Positions 1 through 7,292 are shown, numbered from the stretch's first letter. The stretch: 27,870 nucleotides of DNA from Taishania sp. (GCA_030150045.1 JASLGM010000025.1:1-27870), one strand, 5' to 3'. Numbers and translations: made by a program. Notes: generated from the sequence alone by a model not told the origin.

Positions 1-262
1 ATCAGCTTATTCGGCATCTAAGTTTGCGGTGATAGGAATGAGTGAAGCCTTAATGAAAGAAGTACGGAAAAATAACATTCGTGTTTCAACATTGACGCCA
101 AGTACAATCGCATCAGATATGTCAAAAGAATTGGGGCTAACAGATGGAAATGAAGAGCGTGTACTTCAACCTGAAGATTTCGGAGAATTGGTTGTTGATA
201 TATTGAAATTCAAACGTAGAGCATTAATTAAATCAGCTAGTATTTGGTCTACTAATCCTTGA
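1..262 (+). CDS. Short-chain dehydrogenase/reductase, C-terminal part (5' truncated by window edge)
   Basis: The frame is open from base 2 and gives 86 residues before the TGA. The first residues read SAYSASKFAVIGMSEAL, which contains the YxxxK catalytic motif of classical SDR oxidoreductases (Tyr codon 8-10, Lys codon 20-22). The rest fits the family's C-terminal region: an RVSTLTPSTIASDM segment, where SDRs carry the substrate loop after the PG/TP turn, then a QPEDFGELVVDIL helix. An in-frame GTG at 29 lies inside the motif and is not a real start. The NAD(P)-binding Rossmann half is outside the window, so substrate and cofactor cannot be told. It converges on the E1 gene and ends at a shared terminator. 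Confidence 0.88.
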   Translation, partial: SAYSASKFAVIGMSEALMKEVRKNNIRVSTLTPSTIASDMSKELGLTDGNEERVLQPEDFGELVVDILKFKRRALIKSASIWSTNP

Positions 263-275
263 TCTTAAATAAATT

Positions 276-310
276 AAAAAATCCCGATTACAAAGTAATC
301 GGGATTTTTA
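276..310. terminator. Bidirectional intrinsic terminator between SDR and E1 genes
   Basis: Perfect 11-bp inverted repeat AATCCCGATTA (280-290) / TAATCGGGATT (296-306) with a 5-nt CAAAG loop. It is flanked by an A-run on the left and a T-run on the right, so both strands give a stem followed by U-rich RNA. It lies between two convergent genes. Confidence 0.9.
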
Positions 311-328
311 TTTATATTCAATTCCTAT

Positions 329-2773
329 TTAGTAAATGGAAGGATATTGTTTAGGATCTGCTTCGTTCATAATAGCGTAAGCTTTCTCTACAATATCGTC
401 AATGCTTGGTTTTGAAAAGTAATCCCCGTCTGTCCCATATGCTGGACGGTGATCTTTTGCACTTAGTGTTTCAGGAGCTGAATCTAAGTGGTAGTAACCA
501 TTTTGTTCAACTAAAATCTTGTCTAACATATACGCCGTTGCACCACTTGAAACATCTTCATCTACTATCAACAAGCGATTTGTTTTCTGCAAGGATTTAC
601 TAATCATGTGTTCAATATCAAATGGTAGTAGGGTTTGTACGTCAATTAACTCAACATTTACACCTAATGCTAGCAGTTGTTTAGCAGCAACCTCACATAA
701 ATTAAACGTTGAACCATAAGAAACAATTGTTAAATCTGAACCTTCCTTAACGATTTCTGGGATTCCAAGTGGAATGCGGAACTCACCAATATTATTTGGA
801 CGTTTTTCTTTTGTACGGTATCCATTTAATGGCTCAATTACCAATGCTGGTTCATCAGCTTCTAATAGTGTATTGTAGAATCCTGCTGCTTTAACCATAT
901 TTCTTGGAACACAAACGTGCATACCTCGTAACGCATTTATTATCATTCCCATCGGTGAACCCGAGTGCCAAATACCTTCTAATCGGTGACCTCTAGTACT
1001 GATGATTAATGGTGCTTTTTGACCACCTTTTGTTCTGTATTGAACTGTTGCTAAGTCATCAGATAACACTTGAATACCATATAATAAATAGTCTAAGTAT
1101 TGAATTTCTGCTATTGGACGAAGTCCACGCATAGCCATACCAATTCCTTGTCCTAATATAGTGATTTCACGAATTCCTGTGTCAGAAACTCGAAGTGCAC
1201 CATATTTATCTTGCATACCTTCTAAAGTTTGGTTTACTCCACCAATCTTTCCTGCATCTTCACCAAAAACTAAAACTTCTGGACGTTTATTTAAAATATA
1301 ATCGTAGTTGTCTCTTAAAATAATACGTCCATCTTCTAATGGAGAAGCATCATCGTAAATCGGAGCAACAGGTGTAACTTTTAAAGCAGCGCTAGATGAT
1401 TCTGAATATAAGTGTGAACCATAACGCTCTTTATTTTCTTCAATTGCATTTTGAATCCAAGATGCTAATTGCGCTGTAGCATTATTTTTCTCTGTTCTAG
1501 ATAATCGTAGAACACGACGAGCGGCCCCAAGAATATCCTTACGAATTGGATCCATTGCTTTTTCTAAGTCTTCAATCTCTTTTTGAATGAAAACTTTGTT
1601 GCTGCTTTGTTCAGCAACACCTTTCAATAACGGAAGTACAGCAACTAAATCTGCTTTCAATCCGTCTGTGAAAATTTTCCAAGCACTGTTTTTACTATCT
1701 CGAACCTCTTTCTTTGCTAAGTCATGTATAGTATTAAGCTCTTCTTCAGTAGCAATTGTAAGACCATCCGCGTTGAATTCCAAAATCCATTGTTTGAATT
1801 TTTGAATACAGTCAAATTCAACCTCCCACTTTAATCTTTCTTCAGATTTGTATCTCTCATGAGAACCTGATGTAGAGTGTCCTTGTGGTTGATTCACTTC
1901 TTTTACGTGTACTAAAACAGGAATATGTTCTTCACGAGCAAGCTTTACTGCTTTTTCATACGTTTCACATAAATGTGCATAATCCCAACCTTTTGTAACA
2001 AAGATTTCATAGCCTGGTTGATCAGCTGTACGCTGCATACCTGCTAAAGCTTCTGAAATACTGTCTTTTGTTGTTTGTTTATCTCTAGAAACTGAAATTC
2101 CGTAACCATCATCCCAAACAGACATAACCATGGGAACTTGTAAAACTCCTGCAGCATTAATTGTTTCCCAAAATGGACCTTCAGAGGTTGAAGCATCACC
2201 AATTGTTCCAAATGCTACTTCGTTTCCTTTATTTGAAAAGTTTTTAAAATACGCTAAATCATGTAATAAAGGATTGTTACGATATACTTTAGAAGCTTGT
2301 GCTAAACCTAATAAACGCGGCATTTGACCTGCAGTAGGTGAAATGTCTGCGGAACTGTTTTTTTGCTTCATTAAGTTTTTCCAATCTCCTTTTTCGTCAA
2401 GGTTACGAGTAGAGTAGTGCCCACCCATTTGTCTACCAGCAGACTGAGGTTCGATGGTGACATCTGTGTTGGCGTATAAACCAGAAAAATACTGTTGAAT
2501 CGTTAATTGATCAATAGCCATCATTAAGGTTTGATCACGGTAATATCCTGATCGGAAGTCTCCATTTTGAAACTGTTTAGCCAATGCAATTTGTGCCAAT
2601 TCTTTACCGTCACCAAAAATACCGAATTTCGCTTTTCCTGTTAATACTTCCCGACGACCAAGTAACGAAGCCTCTCTTGAAAGGCATGCCAATTGGTAGT
2701 CTGCAAGGATCGTATCCTTGAACGTATTAAAATCCATTTGCGTTTCGGGTTCAATATTTATTTCCTTAGCCAT
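329..2773 (-). CDS. Fused alpha-beta E1 of a branched-chain/pyruvate-type 2-oxoacid dehydrogenase
   Basis: 814 residues. The first ~400 are an E1-alpha domain with the thiamine diphosphate motif GDAST (about residue 191) to WDDGYG (about 219). The last ~340 are an E1-beta domain (LVFGEDAGKIGGV, RGHRLEGIWHSGSP, IDVQTLLPFD, IVDEDVSSGA). In heterotetrameric E1 enzymes these are separate proteins; a single-chain fusion is common in Bacteroidota. It should decarboxylate a 2-oxoacid and pass the acyl group to a lipoyl E2, but no E2 or E3 gene is nearby, so the substrate stays open. I chose the ATG at 2773 (MAKEINIEPE) over an in-frame ATG at 2830: a TATATTTG promoter element lies between them, and the extra 19 residues look unlike protein. 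Confidence 0.93.
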   Translation of the reverse strand: MAKEINIEPETQMDFNTFKDTILADYQLACLSREASLLGRREVLTGKAKFGIFGDGKELAQIALAKQFQNGDFRSGYYRDQTLMMAIDQLTIQQYFSGLYANTDVTIEPQSAGRQMGGHYSTRNLDEKGDWKNLMKQKNSSADISPTAGQMPRLLGLAQASKVYRNNPLLHDLAYFKNFSNKGNEVAFGTIGDASTSEGPFWETINAAGVLQVPMVMSVWDDGYGISVSRDKQTTKDSISEALAGMQRTADQPGYEIFVTKGWDYAHLCETYEKAVKLAREEHIPVLVHVKEVNQPQGHSTSGSHERYKSEERLKWEVEFDCIQKFKQWILEFNADGLTIATEEELNTIHDLAKKEVRDSKNSAWKIFTDGLKADLVAVLPLLKGVAEQSSNKVFIQKEIEDLEKAMDPIRKDILGAARRVLRLSRTEKNNATAQLASWIQNAIEENKERYGSHLYSESSSAALKVTPVAPIYDDASPLEDGRIILRDNYDYILNKRPEVLVFGEDAGKIGGVNQTLEGMQDKYGALRVSDTGIREITILGQGIGMAMRGLRPIAEIQYLDYLLYGIQVLSDDLATVQYRTKGGQKAPLIISTRGHRLEGIWHSGSPMGMIINALRGMHVCVPRNMVKAAGFYNTLLEADEPALVIEPLNGYRTKEKRPNNIGEFRIPLGIPEIVKEGSDLTIVSYGSTFNLCEVAAKQLLALGVNVELIDVQTLLPFDIEHMISKSLQKTNRLLIVDEDVSSGATAYMLDKILVEQNGYYHLDSAPETLSAKDHRPAYGTDGDYFSKPSIDDIVEKAYAIMNEADPKQYPSIY

Positions 2774-2793
2774 AGCGATGTTTTGTAATGTTG

Positions 2794-2801
2794 CAAATAT
2801 A
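2794..2801 (-). promoter_or_regulatory. -7 promoter element (TATATTTG) of the E1 gene
   Basis: On the minus strand the octamer fits the Bacteroidota -7 consensus TAnnTTTG, about 20 nt upstream of the ATG at 2773. No convincing -33 TTG is seen. It sets the start codon, because the longer ORF would begin upstream of the promoter. Confidence 0.6.
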
Positions 2802-2819
2802 GAAATTCTACCTCGAATT

Positions 2820-2850
2820 TTTGAACACATTACTCAAATTAGTACATTTG
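2820..2850 (+). promoter_or_regulatory. Bacteroidota-type promoter (TTTG-N19-TACATTTG) before a small ORF
   Basis: TTTG at 2820-2823 and TACATTTG at 2843-2850 are 19 bp apart, matching the -33/-7 consensus of the primary Bacteroidota sigma factor. It is divergent from the E1 promoter. The only downstream reading frame before the tRNA promoter is the 35-residue ORF at 2892. Confidence 0.65.
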
Positions 2851-2891
2851 AAACGAAAATAGATTTATTCAATATCCAAAAACAATCAATA

Positions 2892-2999
2892 ATGGGATGG
2901 AAAGAAGATTGGAAGAAATATTCACCATATTTTTTAGATGTATGGCAGTATCTGTTAATCACGGTGTTATTCATTATCGCTGCAATTATTTTCCTTTAA
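2892..2999 (+). CDS. Candidate 35-residue single-pass membrane protein
   Basis: The ORF starts at ATG 2892, ends with TAA at 2997-2999 and encodes 35 residues. Residues 1-17 are polar and rich in Trp, Lys and Tyr (GWKEDWKKYSPYF); residues 18-35 are a hydrophobic segment (WQYLLITVLFIIAAIIFL), so it would be a small tail-anchored or bitopic protein. A consensus promoter lies 42 bp upstream, and the next gene has its own promoter. The frame stays open further 5', but that part runs antisense through the start of the E1 gene and I do not count it. No family is recognised. The role is unknown; the promoter and protein-like composition make it more likely real than chance. Confidence 0.55.
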   Translation: MGWKEDWKKYSPYFLDVWQYLLITVLFIIAAIIFL

Positions 3000-3022
3000 T
3001 TTGATTTTTTTTTTGAAAAACA

Positions 3023-3053
3023 CTTGCAGAAACAAAAAAAGTACCTAACTTTG
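3023..3053 (+). promoter_or_regulatory. tRNA operon promoter (CTTG-N19-TAACTTTG)
   Basis: CTTG at 3023-3026 and TAACTTTG at 3046-3053 with 19 bp spacing, about 70 bp before the tRNA-Thr gene. This is one of the best matches to the Bacteroidota promoter consensus in the window. Confidence 0.75.
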
Positions 3054-3121
3054 CCCTCGCAAAACAATCAGCAATACGGTTGATGAAGAAGTTGAAATAA
3101 GAAAATACCAACATTATAAAA

Positions 3122-3195
3122 GCCGATGTAGCTCAGCTGGCTAGAGCAGCTGATTTGTAATCAGCAGGTCGTGGGTTCGAGTCCCTCTATCGGCT
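3122..3195 (+). tRNA. tRNA-Thr (anticodon TGT)
   Basis: 74 nt. The acceptor stem GCCGATG / TATCGGC pairs with one G-U, the anticodon stem is GCTGA / TCAGC, the loop TTTGTAA gives anticodon TGT (reads ACA), and the T-arm has GGTTCGAGTCC. The discriminator base is T and CCA is not encoded. Confidence 0.97.
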
Positions 3196-3208
3196 CAAAA
3201 TTTTATAA

Positions 3209-3281
3209 GCGGGAGTAGCTCAGTTGGTAGAGCGTCAGCCTTCCAAGCTGAGGGTCGCGAGTTCGAATCTCGTCTCCCGCT
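3209..3281 (+). tRNA. tRNA-Gly (anticodon TCC)
   Basis: 73 nt, 13 nt after tRNA-Thr and probably co-transcribed with it. The acceptor stem is GCGGGAG / CTCCCGC, the anticodon stem TCAGC / GCTGA, and the loop CTTCCAA gives TCC (reads GGA). CCA is not encoded. Confidence 0.97.
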
Positions 3282-3329
3282 CTTATTTCAACTTTCAATT
3301 TTGCATTCTACAAAATATCTTTACCTTTT

Positions 3330-5051
3330 ATGAGAAATTTAGTCGCCCTTATAGGGATTTTTTGCGTTTCTACACTTTTTGTCAAAGCACAAAATAGTAC
3401 GCAGCTTAAAGTGATGACATACAATCTTTTAAATTTCCCAGATGGAAGAAATGATTGTTCAAATAATTTACAAGTACAGAATAGGGTAGATACTCTTGCT
3501 AAGATCATCAATACGATTTTACCAGATGTTTTTATTGCTAATGAAGTGCAAACACAACGAGGAGCAAATCTTGTTCTGACCAATGCTTTAAATGTAAATG
3601 GAAGAACAAATTATCAAATGGCGGAATTTGGATACCAAGGTTCTGGAGGATACGTAAACAATGCTGTTTATTACAATGCTGATAAATTACATCTTTACAG
3701 TCAACATTTGATTCAAACCCAAATACGACCAGTTGATCATATCGTTTTTTATGGAAAAGATCCAATGCTAGATCAATTGTTTGACACCACTTTTATTAAT
3801 GTTTTTGCCGTACACTTGAAGGCAGGAAGTGGAACGTCTGAAGCGGCAACTCGTGGCGTGCAATGTAGAGATATTCGTGCTTATGTAGATACAAAACCTA
3901 TTAATCAAACCTATATAATTGGTGGAGACATGAATGTTTATCGATCTACAGAAGAAGGATATGCCGCATTAACAACTGGAGGAGTAAACCCTTTTAAGGA
4001 TCCTATCAACCGACCAGGTAAATGGAATTCAAGTGCAACATTTAAAGACATCCATACGCAAAGTACACGCAATGGACAGAATATTGAATGTGGCTCTACA
4101 GGTGGATTAGATGATCGTTTCGATCAATTGTTGGTGTCTGCGAATGTCTTAAATACAAACAACAGAGTTCACTATATTAACGGTACTTATAAAGCAATTG
4201 GAAATGATGGAAATCACTACAATGTAGCGCTAAATACCGGTACAAATAGCATGTATTCGCAAGCATTGGTGAATGCACTTTACTATATGTCAGACCACTT
4301 GCCTGTTACCATGAATTTACAAGTGAATTACCCACAGACAAATGGATTAGCTTTACAACCATTAAAGCAACAAATTTTGTGTAATGGCGAACAAACTGGT
4401 AGAATCGAAATCATTCCTCACGCGGGACAAGCACCTTATACTTATCGTTGGAATCATGATGCAACGGTGATTTCAAATGTTATTGATCAGTTAGGCGTGG
4501 GACAATATTGCGTGACGGTAACAGATGCATTAGGGGAAACAGATGAACTGTGTGTAGGAATTCATCAACCTACTGCAATGAATGTACAAACGTCCATAAG
4601 TCCAGTGGAAGATGGTTGTGATGGTACGGTCCTGATTTCGGCAAGTGGAGGTGTAAGACCTTATACATATACTTTGAGCAATGGGGTGTCCGGAAATGTT
4701 TTTGTATATGGAGATTTGTGTGAAGGGGATTATTATGTAGACGTTACAGATGCGAATAATTGTACAAAACGTGTTCCATTTACCATTGGTCATTACATGA
4801 ATATTGACAATGTGCACGCTGAAAATGTGACGGTTTACCCAAATCCAGCGACAGATGTAATCACGATAGAATGGACTGGAAATAGCAATGCCACTTTCGA
4901 AATTGTGGATATGTTAGGAAAAGTTCAAAACTGTGAAGTAGATACAACGGAAATGTTTAAAACGAAATTCTCAGTTCAAGGATTGACAAGTGGAGTTTAC
5001 ATACTTCAAGCCAAGGAATTTCCGTGGATGCAACGCGTCATTAAGCAATAA
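3330..5051 (+). CDS. Secreted endonuclease/exonuclease/phosphatase-family protein with SprB-like repeats and T9SS sorting domain
   Basis: 573 residues. Residues 1-20 form a signal peptide ending at KAQ. Residues ~25-335 hold all signature positions of the EEP (DNase I/exonuclease III) fold: N32 in MTYNLLNF, E72 in IANEVQ, H162 in VFAVHLKAG, D200/N202 in IIGGDMN, and S321-D322-H323. The metal and catalytic residues therefore look intact. Two SprB-like beta repeats follow (about 345-490: APYTYRWN...VTVTDALG and RPYTYTLS...VDVTDANNC). A C-terminal T9SS domain from about residue 500 has YPNPATD and ends ...TSGVYILQAKE...QRVIKQ. The protein should be exported by Sec, then secreted or surface-attached by T9SS. 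A DNase or phosphodiesterase is the likeliest activity; the substrate cannot be read from sequence. It follows tRNA-Gly by 48 bp with no clear terminator between. Confidence 0.92.
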   Translation: MRNLVALIGIFCVSTLFVKAQNSTQLKVMTYNLLNFPDGRNDCSNNLQVQNRVDTLAKIINTILPDVFIANEVQTQRGANLVLTNALNVNGRTNYQMAEFGYQGSGGYVNNAVYYNADKLHLYSQHLIQTQIRPVDHIVFYGKDPMLDQLFDTTFINVFAVHLKAGSGTSEAATRGVQCRDIRAYVDTKPINQTYIIGGDMNVYRSTEEGYAALTTGGVNPFKDPINRPGKWNSSATFKDIHTQSTRNGQNIECGSTGGLDDRFDQLLVSANVLNTNNRVHYINGTYKAIGNDGNHYNVALNTGTNSMYSQALVNALYYMSDHLPVTMNLQVNYPQTNGLALQPLKQQILCNGEQTGRIEIIPHAGQAPYTYRWNHDATVISNVIDQLGVGQYCVTVTDALGETDELCVGIHQPTAMNVQTSISPVEDGCDGTVLISASGGVRPYTYTLSNGVSGNVFVYGDLCEGDYYVDVTDANNCTKRVPFTIGHYMNIDNVHAENVTVYPNPATDVITIEWTGNSNATFEIVDMLGKVQNCEVDTTEMFKTKFSVQGLTSGVYILQAKEFPWMQRVIKQ

Positions 5052-5070
5052 GAAATAACCAATTGATAGA

Positions 5071-5106
5071 AATGGATCTTGCTGTGTGTAAGGTCCATTT
5101 TTTTTG
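5071..5106 (+). terminator. Intrinsic terminator after the secreted nuclease gene
   Basis: Stem AATGGATCTT (5071-5080) / AAGGTCCATT (5090-5099) has 10 pairs including one G-U and a 9-nt loop. A run of eight T follows. Confidence 0.85.
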
Positions 5107-5153
5107 TCTTTTATTCAAATTGAAAATAGGATTTTGACGGCTTACCGAAAACT

Positions 5154-5297
5154 CAGCCCGGGCGGAAAGCGATAGCTAAAGGAATGTAAAAAGGTGTGAA
5201 TGCGAAGTTGCTATTGCGACCAAAGGAAGCGCATAGAAACAAGTAAATGAACCGTTTTTACAGCATTTACTAAAGCGAGTAGACCGATTAGGCTGCC
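5154..5297 (+). repeat. 144-nt structured repeat, copy 1 (forward)
   Basis: Non-coding element in the convergent gap 5107-5478. It shares ordered blocks with 17753-17897 and the reverse complement of 17516-17659: CAGCC at the 5' end, GCGATAGC at offset 15, GCGACC at 62, GGAAGC at 71, AGACCG at 127 and GGCTGCC at the 3' end. Possible pairings are the terminal helix CAGCC (5154-5158)/GGCTG (5291-5295); GCGATAGC (5169-5176)/GCTATTGC (5210-5217) with one G-U; the hairpin AGTAAAT (5242-5248)/ATTTACT (5265-5271); and a long-range helix GTAAAAAGGT (5186-5195)/ACCGTTTTTAC (5251-5261) with one bulge. The long-range helix would join two hairpin loops as a pseudoknot. All forward frames are broken by stops. 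It could be an expressed structured RNA or a MITE-like repeat. Confidence 0.8.
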
Positions 5298-5350
5298 AAC
5301 AAATAAAGAAAAAGAAGCTATTTATTTGCCTGTTTTGGGCGTTTCCTTCT

Positions 5351-5446
5351 CCCTAAATTATTAGGGAATCAGGTCGGGCTATTCGCTCTATCTTTTTCCC
5401 CTATTGAAATAGAAGAAAAAGGATGCCGCTGCTATCCCTAACGCGG
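5351..5446 (-). repeat. Hairpin repeat element of the flavobacterial GGCATCCTTTTT type
   Basis: On the minus strand it reads AGGGATAGCAGCGGCATCC, then a long hairpin, then AAAAAGATAGAGCGAATAGC. The hairpin CTTTTTC-TT-CTATT / AATAG-GG-GAAAAAG (5392-5421) has 14 continuous pairs on the minus strand because two positions are G-U; on the plus strand these would be C-A mismatches. That favours a minus-strand RNA. A second hairpin, CCCTAA/TTAGGG, lies at 5351-5366. I recall similar intergenic sequences in many Flavobacteriia genomes, but cannot check this here. It lies just 3' of the minus-strand gene ending at 5479, so it may act as its 3' end or terminator. Confidence 0.55.
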
Positions 5447-5478
5447 GTTGACGGTGCTAAAATTAGAATAAGGGAAAG

Positions 5479-5958
5479 TTAAACGCTTTTGTTAAACGTG
5501 TGAATATCGTTGTGATTATGTTCGATATCGTCTTTGCGTTTTTTGATGGCTTTAGTAAGTAAAAAAACAGCCTCAGTAGAATGCATTTTGAGCCAATTCC
5601 AACTCTCCGCCTCGTCTTCAACCGCCATCGCCATGTGGTAAAGTTCGTCCATTTTAAACTGTTTGAGCCATGCTTGAGCCTTTACGTCACCTTCAGCGGC
5701 GTGAATCATTGCCATAATCTGTGGATAACCGTTTTTCACCAACCAATCGCGGGAATCATTCTCTAGAAATATAGCTTTTGTAGCGTGATAAATATCTTCT
5801 CGTTCAAGCTTTGCCCAGCCTAAAAAATCGATATTTCCTTCTAAAGCCTGTATCCAAGCCAAACACTCTTTTGGATGTAAAACAAAAGGCTTCATGGACA
5901 CTTTTTGCACCACTTTTTCCTCGTCAGATGCAAATAATTTTCGTAATCGATTAAGCAT
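5479..5958 (-). CDS. Uncharacterised helical-repeat protein, 159 residues
   Basis: I do not recognise a named family. After a basic N-terminus (MLNRLRKLFASDEEK), about 110 residues show a loose repeat of 25-30 residues: a Trp-containing helix start, then a hydrophobic helix ending in Ala (FLGWAKLEREDIYHATKAI, RDWLVKNGYPQIMAMIHAA, QAWLKQFKMDELYHMAMAV, NWLKMHSTEAVFLLTKAI). This suggests a short alpha-solenoid, perhaps a protein-binding scaffold. The tail is His/Asn rich. There is no signal peptide or TM segment, so it should be cytoplasmic. I chose ATG 5958, which overlaps the stop of the upstream transporter-like gene by 8 bp (ATGCTTAA) and implies translational coupling. An in-frame ATG at 5982 lies deeper in that gene and is less likely. 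Confidence 0.75.
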   Translation of the reverse strand: MLNRLRKLFASDEEKVVQKVSMKPFVLHPKECLAWIQALEGNIDFLGWAKLEREDIYHATKAIFLENDSRDWLVKNGYPQIMAMIHAAEGDVKAQAWLKQFKMDELYHMAMAVEDEAESWNWLKMHSTEAVFLLTKAIKKRKDDIEHNHNDIHTFNKSV

Positions 5959-7189
5959 AATTATAGAAAATAAAGGCAACAATAATAGCAGCGATTACAC
6001 CAATTAAATCGGTGAAAAGTCCAGCACCTGCTGCGTATCGAGTGTTACTGATTTTTACTGCTCCAAAGTAAACCGATAATATATAAAAAGTAGTTTCTGT
6101 ACTTCCTTGAAAAGTTGCTGCCAACTTCGCTGTAAAGGAATCCACACCTTTAGACTCAAAGATTTCCAACATCAAACCACGTGCGCCAGAACCACTAAAA
6201 GGTTTCATGAACGCTACGGGTAATGCATCGACTACTTGATCGGCCATGATACCAAAGTACAGTAAAATCCATTTAATAATATCGAGCATTGCATCTAATG
6301 TACCCGTTGAACGAATCAAAGAAACAGCGACTAAAATGGCAACAAGATAAGGAATTACGTTAATAGCCACTTGAAAGCCTCCTTTTGCACCTTCGATGAA
6401 GGCGTCGTAAACGTTGACTTTTTTGCGCATGGCAAGTACAATAAATAGGGCGATAATTAACAACAATAATAAGTTTCCGCCGACATTTGAAATGTAAGAA
6501 GTGTATTGTGGGTATTGCTTTACAAACACTAATAAACTAACCATAAATGCGGTTAAACCACCTAAATACAAAAGGATAACCTTGTTGAAAAGATTGATTT
6601 TTTGAATAATGGAAACGAAAATTAAGCCAAAAAGTGTAGAGAAATACGTGGCAAATAGAATGGGGATAAACACTTCCGATGTATTAGTAGAACCTGCTGC
6701 GGCACGGTAAGCCAAAATCGAAACCGGGATAATGGTAAGCCCTGAAGTATTGAGTACCAAAAACATGATTTGCGCATTGGAAGCTGTTTTTTTCTCTGGA
6801 TTTATCTCTTGTAAATCGTGCATTGCTTTTAAACCTAAAGGGGTTGCGGCGTTGTCTAAACCGAGCATGTTTGCTGAGAAATTCATCATCATTGATCCTA
6901 TTGCAGGGTGATCCTTTGGGACTTCTGGAAAAAGTTTAGAGAACAAGGGAGCCACCAGCTTAGAGAGTAATTGCACAGCGCCACCTTCTTCGCCTACTTT
7001 CATGATCCCCATCCAAAGACACATTGCTCCCGTAAGATAAAGTGCGAGTTCAAAACCTGTTCTTGAACTGGCGAAAAGGCCTTCAACCATGACTTGAAAA
7101 ATATTCCAATCACCATAAAAGAAGCATTTAACGATGCCGACTCCAATGGGTACAAGAAACATGAAAATAAAAAGACGATTTAAAAGCAT
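5951..7189 (-). CDS. Nucleoside-recognition (Gate) domain membrane protein, SpmA-SpmB fusion
   Basis: 412 residues, strongly hydrophobic with many TM segments. The N-terminal half resembles spore maturation protein A (LYLTGAMCLWMGIMKVGE, then NMLGLDNAATPLGLKAM). The C-terminal half resembles SpmB (GFQVAINVIPYLVAILVAVSLI, then FMKPFSGSGARGL). The two are separate proteins in Bacillus and fused here. Gate-domain proteins are thought to move nucleosides or other small solutes, but the substrate is unknown, and a spore role makes no sense in this lineage. The downstream 159-residue gene overlaps its stop, so the two proteins may act together. The gene begins at ATG 7189 after a 100-bp gap holding only a weak TACATTTT promoter-like match. 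Confidence 0.88.
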   Translation of the reverse strand: MLLNRLFIFMFLVPIGVGIVKCFFYGDWNIFQVMVEGLFASSRTGFELALYLTGAMCLWMGIMKVGEEGGAVQLLSKLVAPLFSKLFPEVPKDHPAIGSMMMNFSANMLGLDNAATPLGLKAMHDLQEINPEKKTASNAQIMFLVLNTSGLTIIPVSILAYRAAAGSTNTSEVFIPILFATYFSTLFGLIFVSIIQKINLFNKVILLYLGGLTAFMVSLLVFVKQYPQYTSYISNVGGNLLLLLIIALFIVLAMRKKVNVYDAFIEGAKGGFQVAINVIPYLVAILVAVSLIRSTGTLDAMLDIIKWILLYFGIMADQVVDALPVAFMKPFSGSGARGLMLEIFESKGVDSFTAKLAATFQGSTETTFYILSVYFGAVKISNTRYAAGAGLFTDLIGVIAAIIVAFIFYNYA

Positions 7190-7292
7190 TCCGCTAATTT
7201 CGAAAATGTATGCATTGTTTTTTGAAGAAAAACGAGATTATACTAACAATGTGATGGTTAAAACCTTCTTTTGGGCTTTATAAAGAATGGTT

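Noticed and set aside
2718..2891. 5' extension of the small plus-strand ORF (total 93 codons)
   Set aside because: It runs antisense through the E1 start region and through its own consensus promoter; only the last 35 codons look like a protein.
3316..3323. TATCTTTA as a promoter for the secreted nuclease gene
   Set aside because: One mismatch to TAnnTTTG, poor -33 match, and it would give an almost leaderless transcript; read-through from the tRNA operon is as likely.
5134..5454. TTGACGG present on both sides of the repeat region (5134-5140 area and 5448-5454) as a possible target-site duplication
   Set aside because: Seven bases is weak evidence, the flanking sequence does not match further, and it encloses two different elements.
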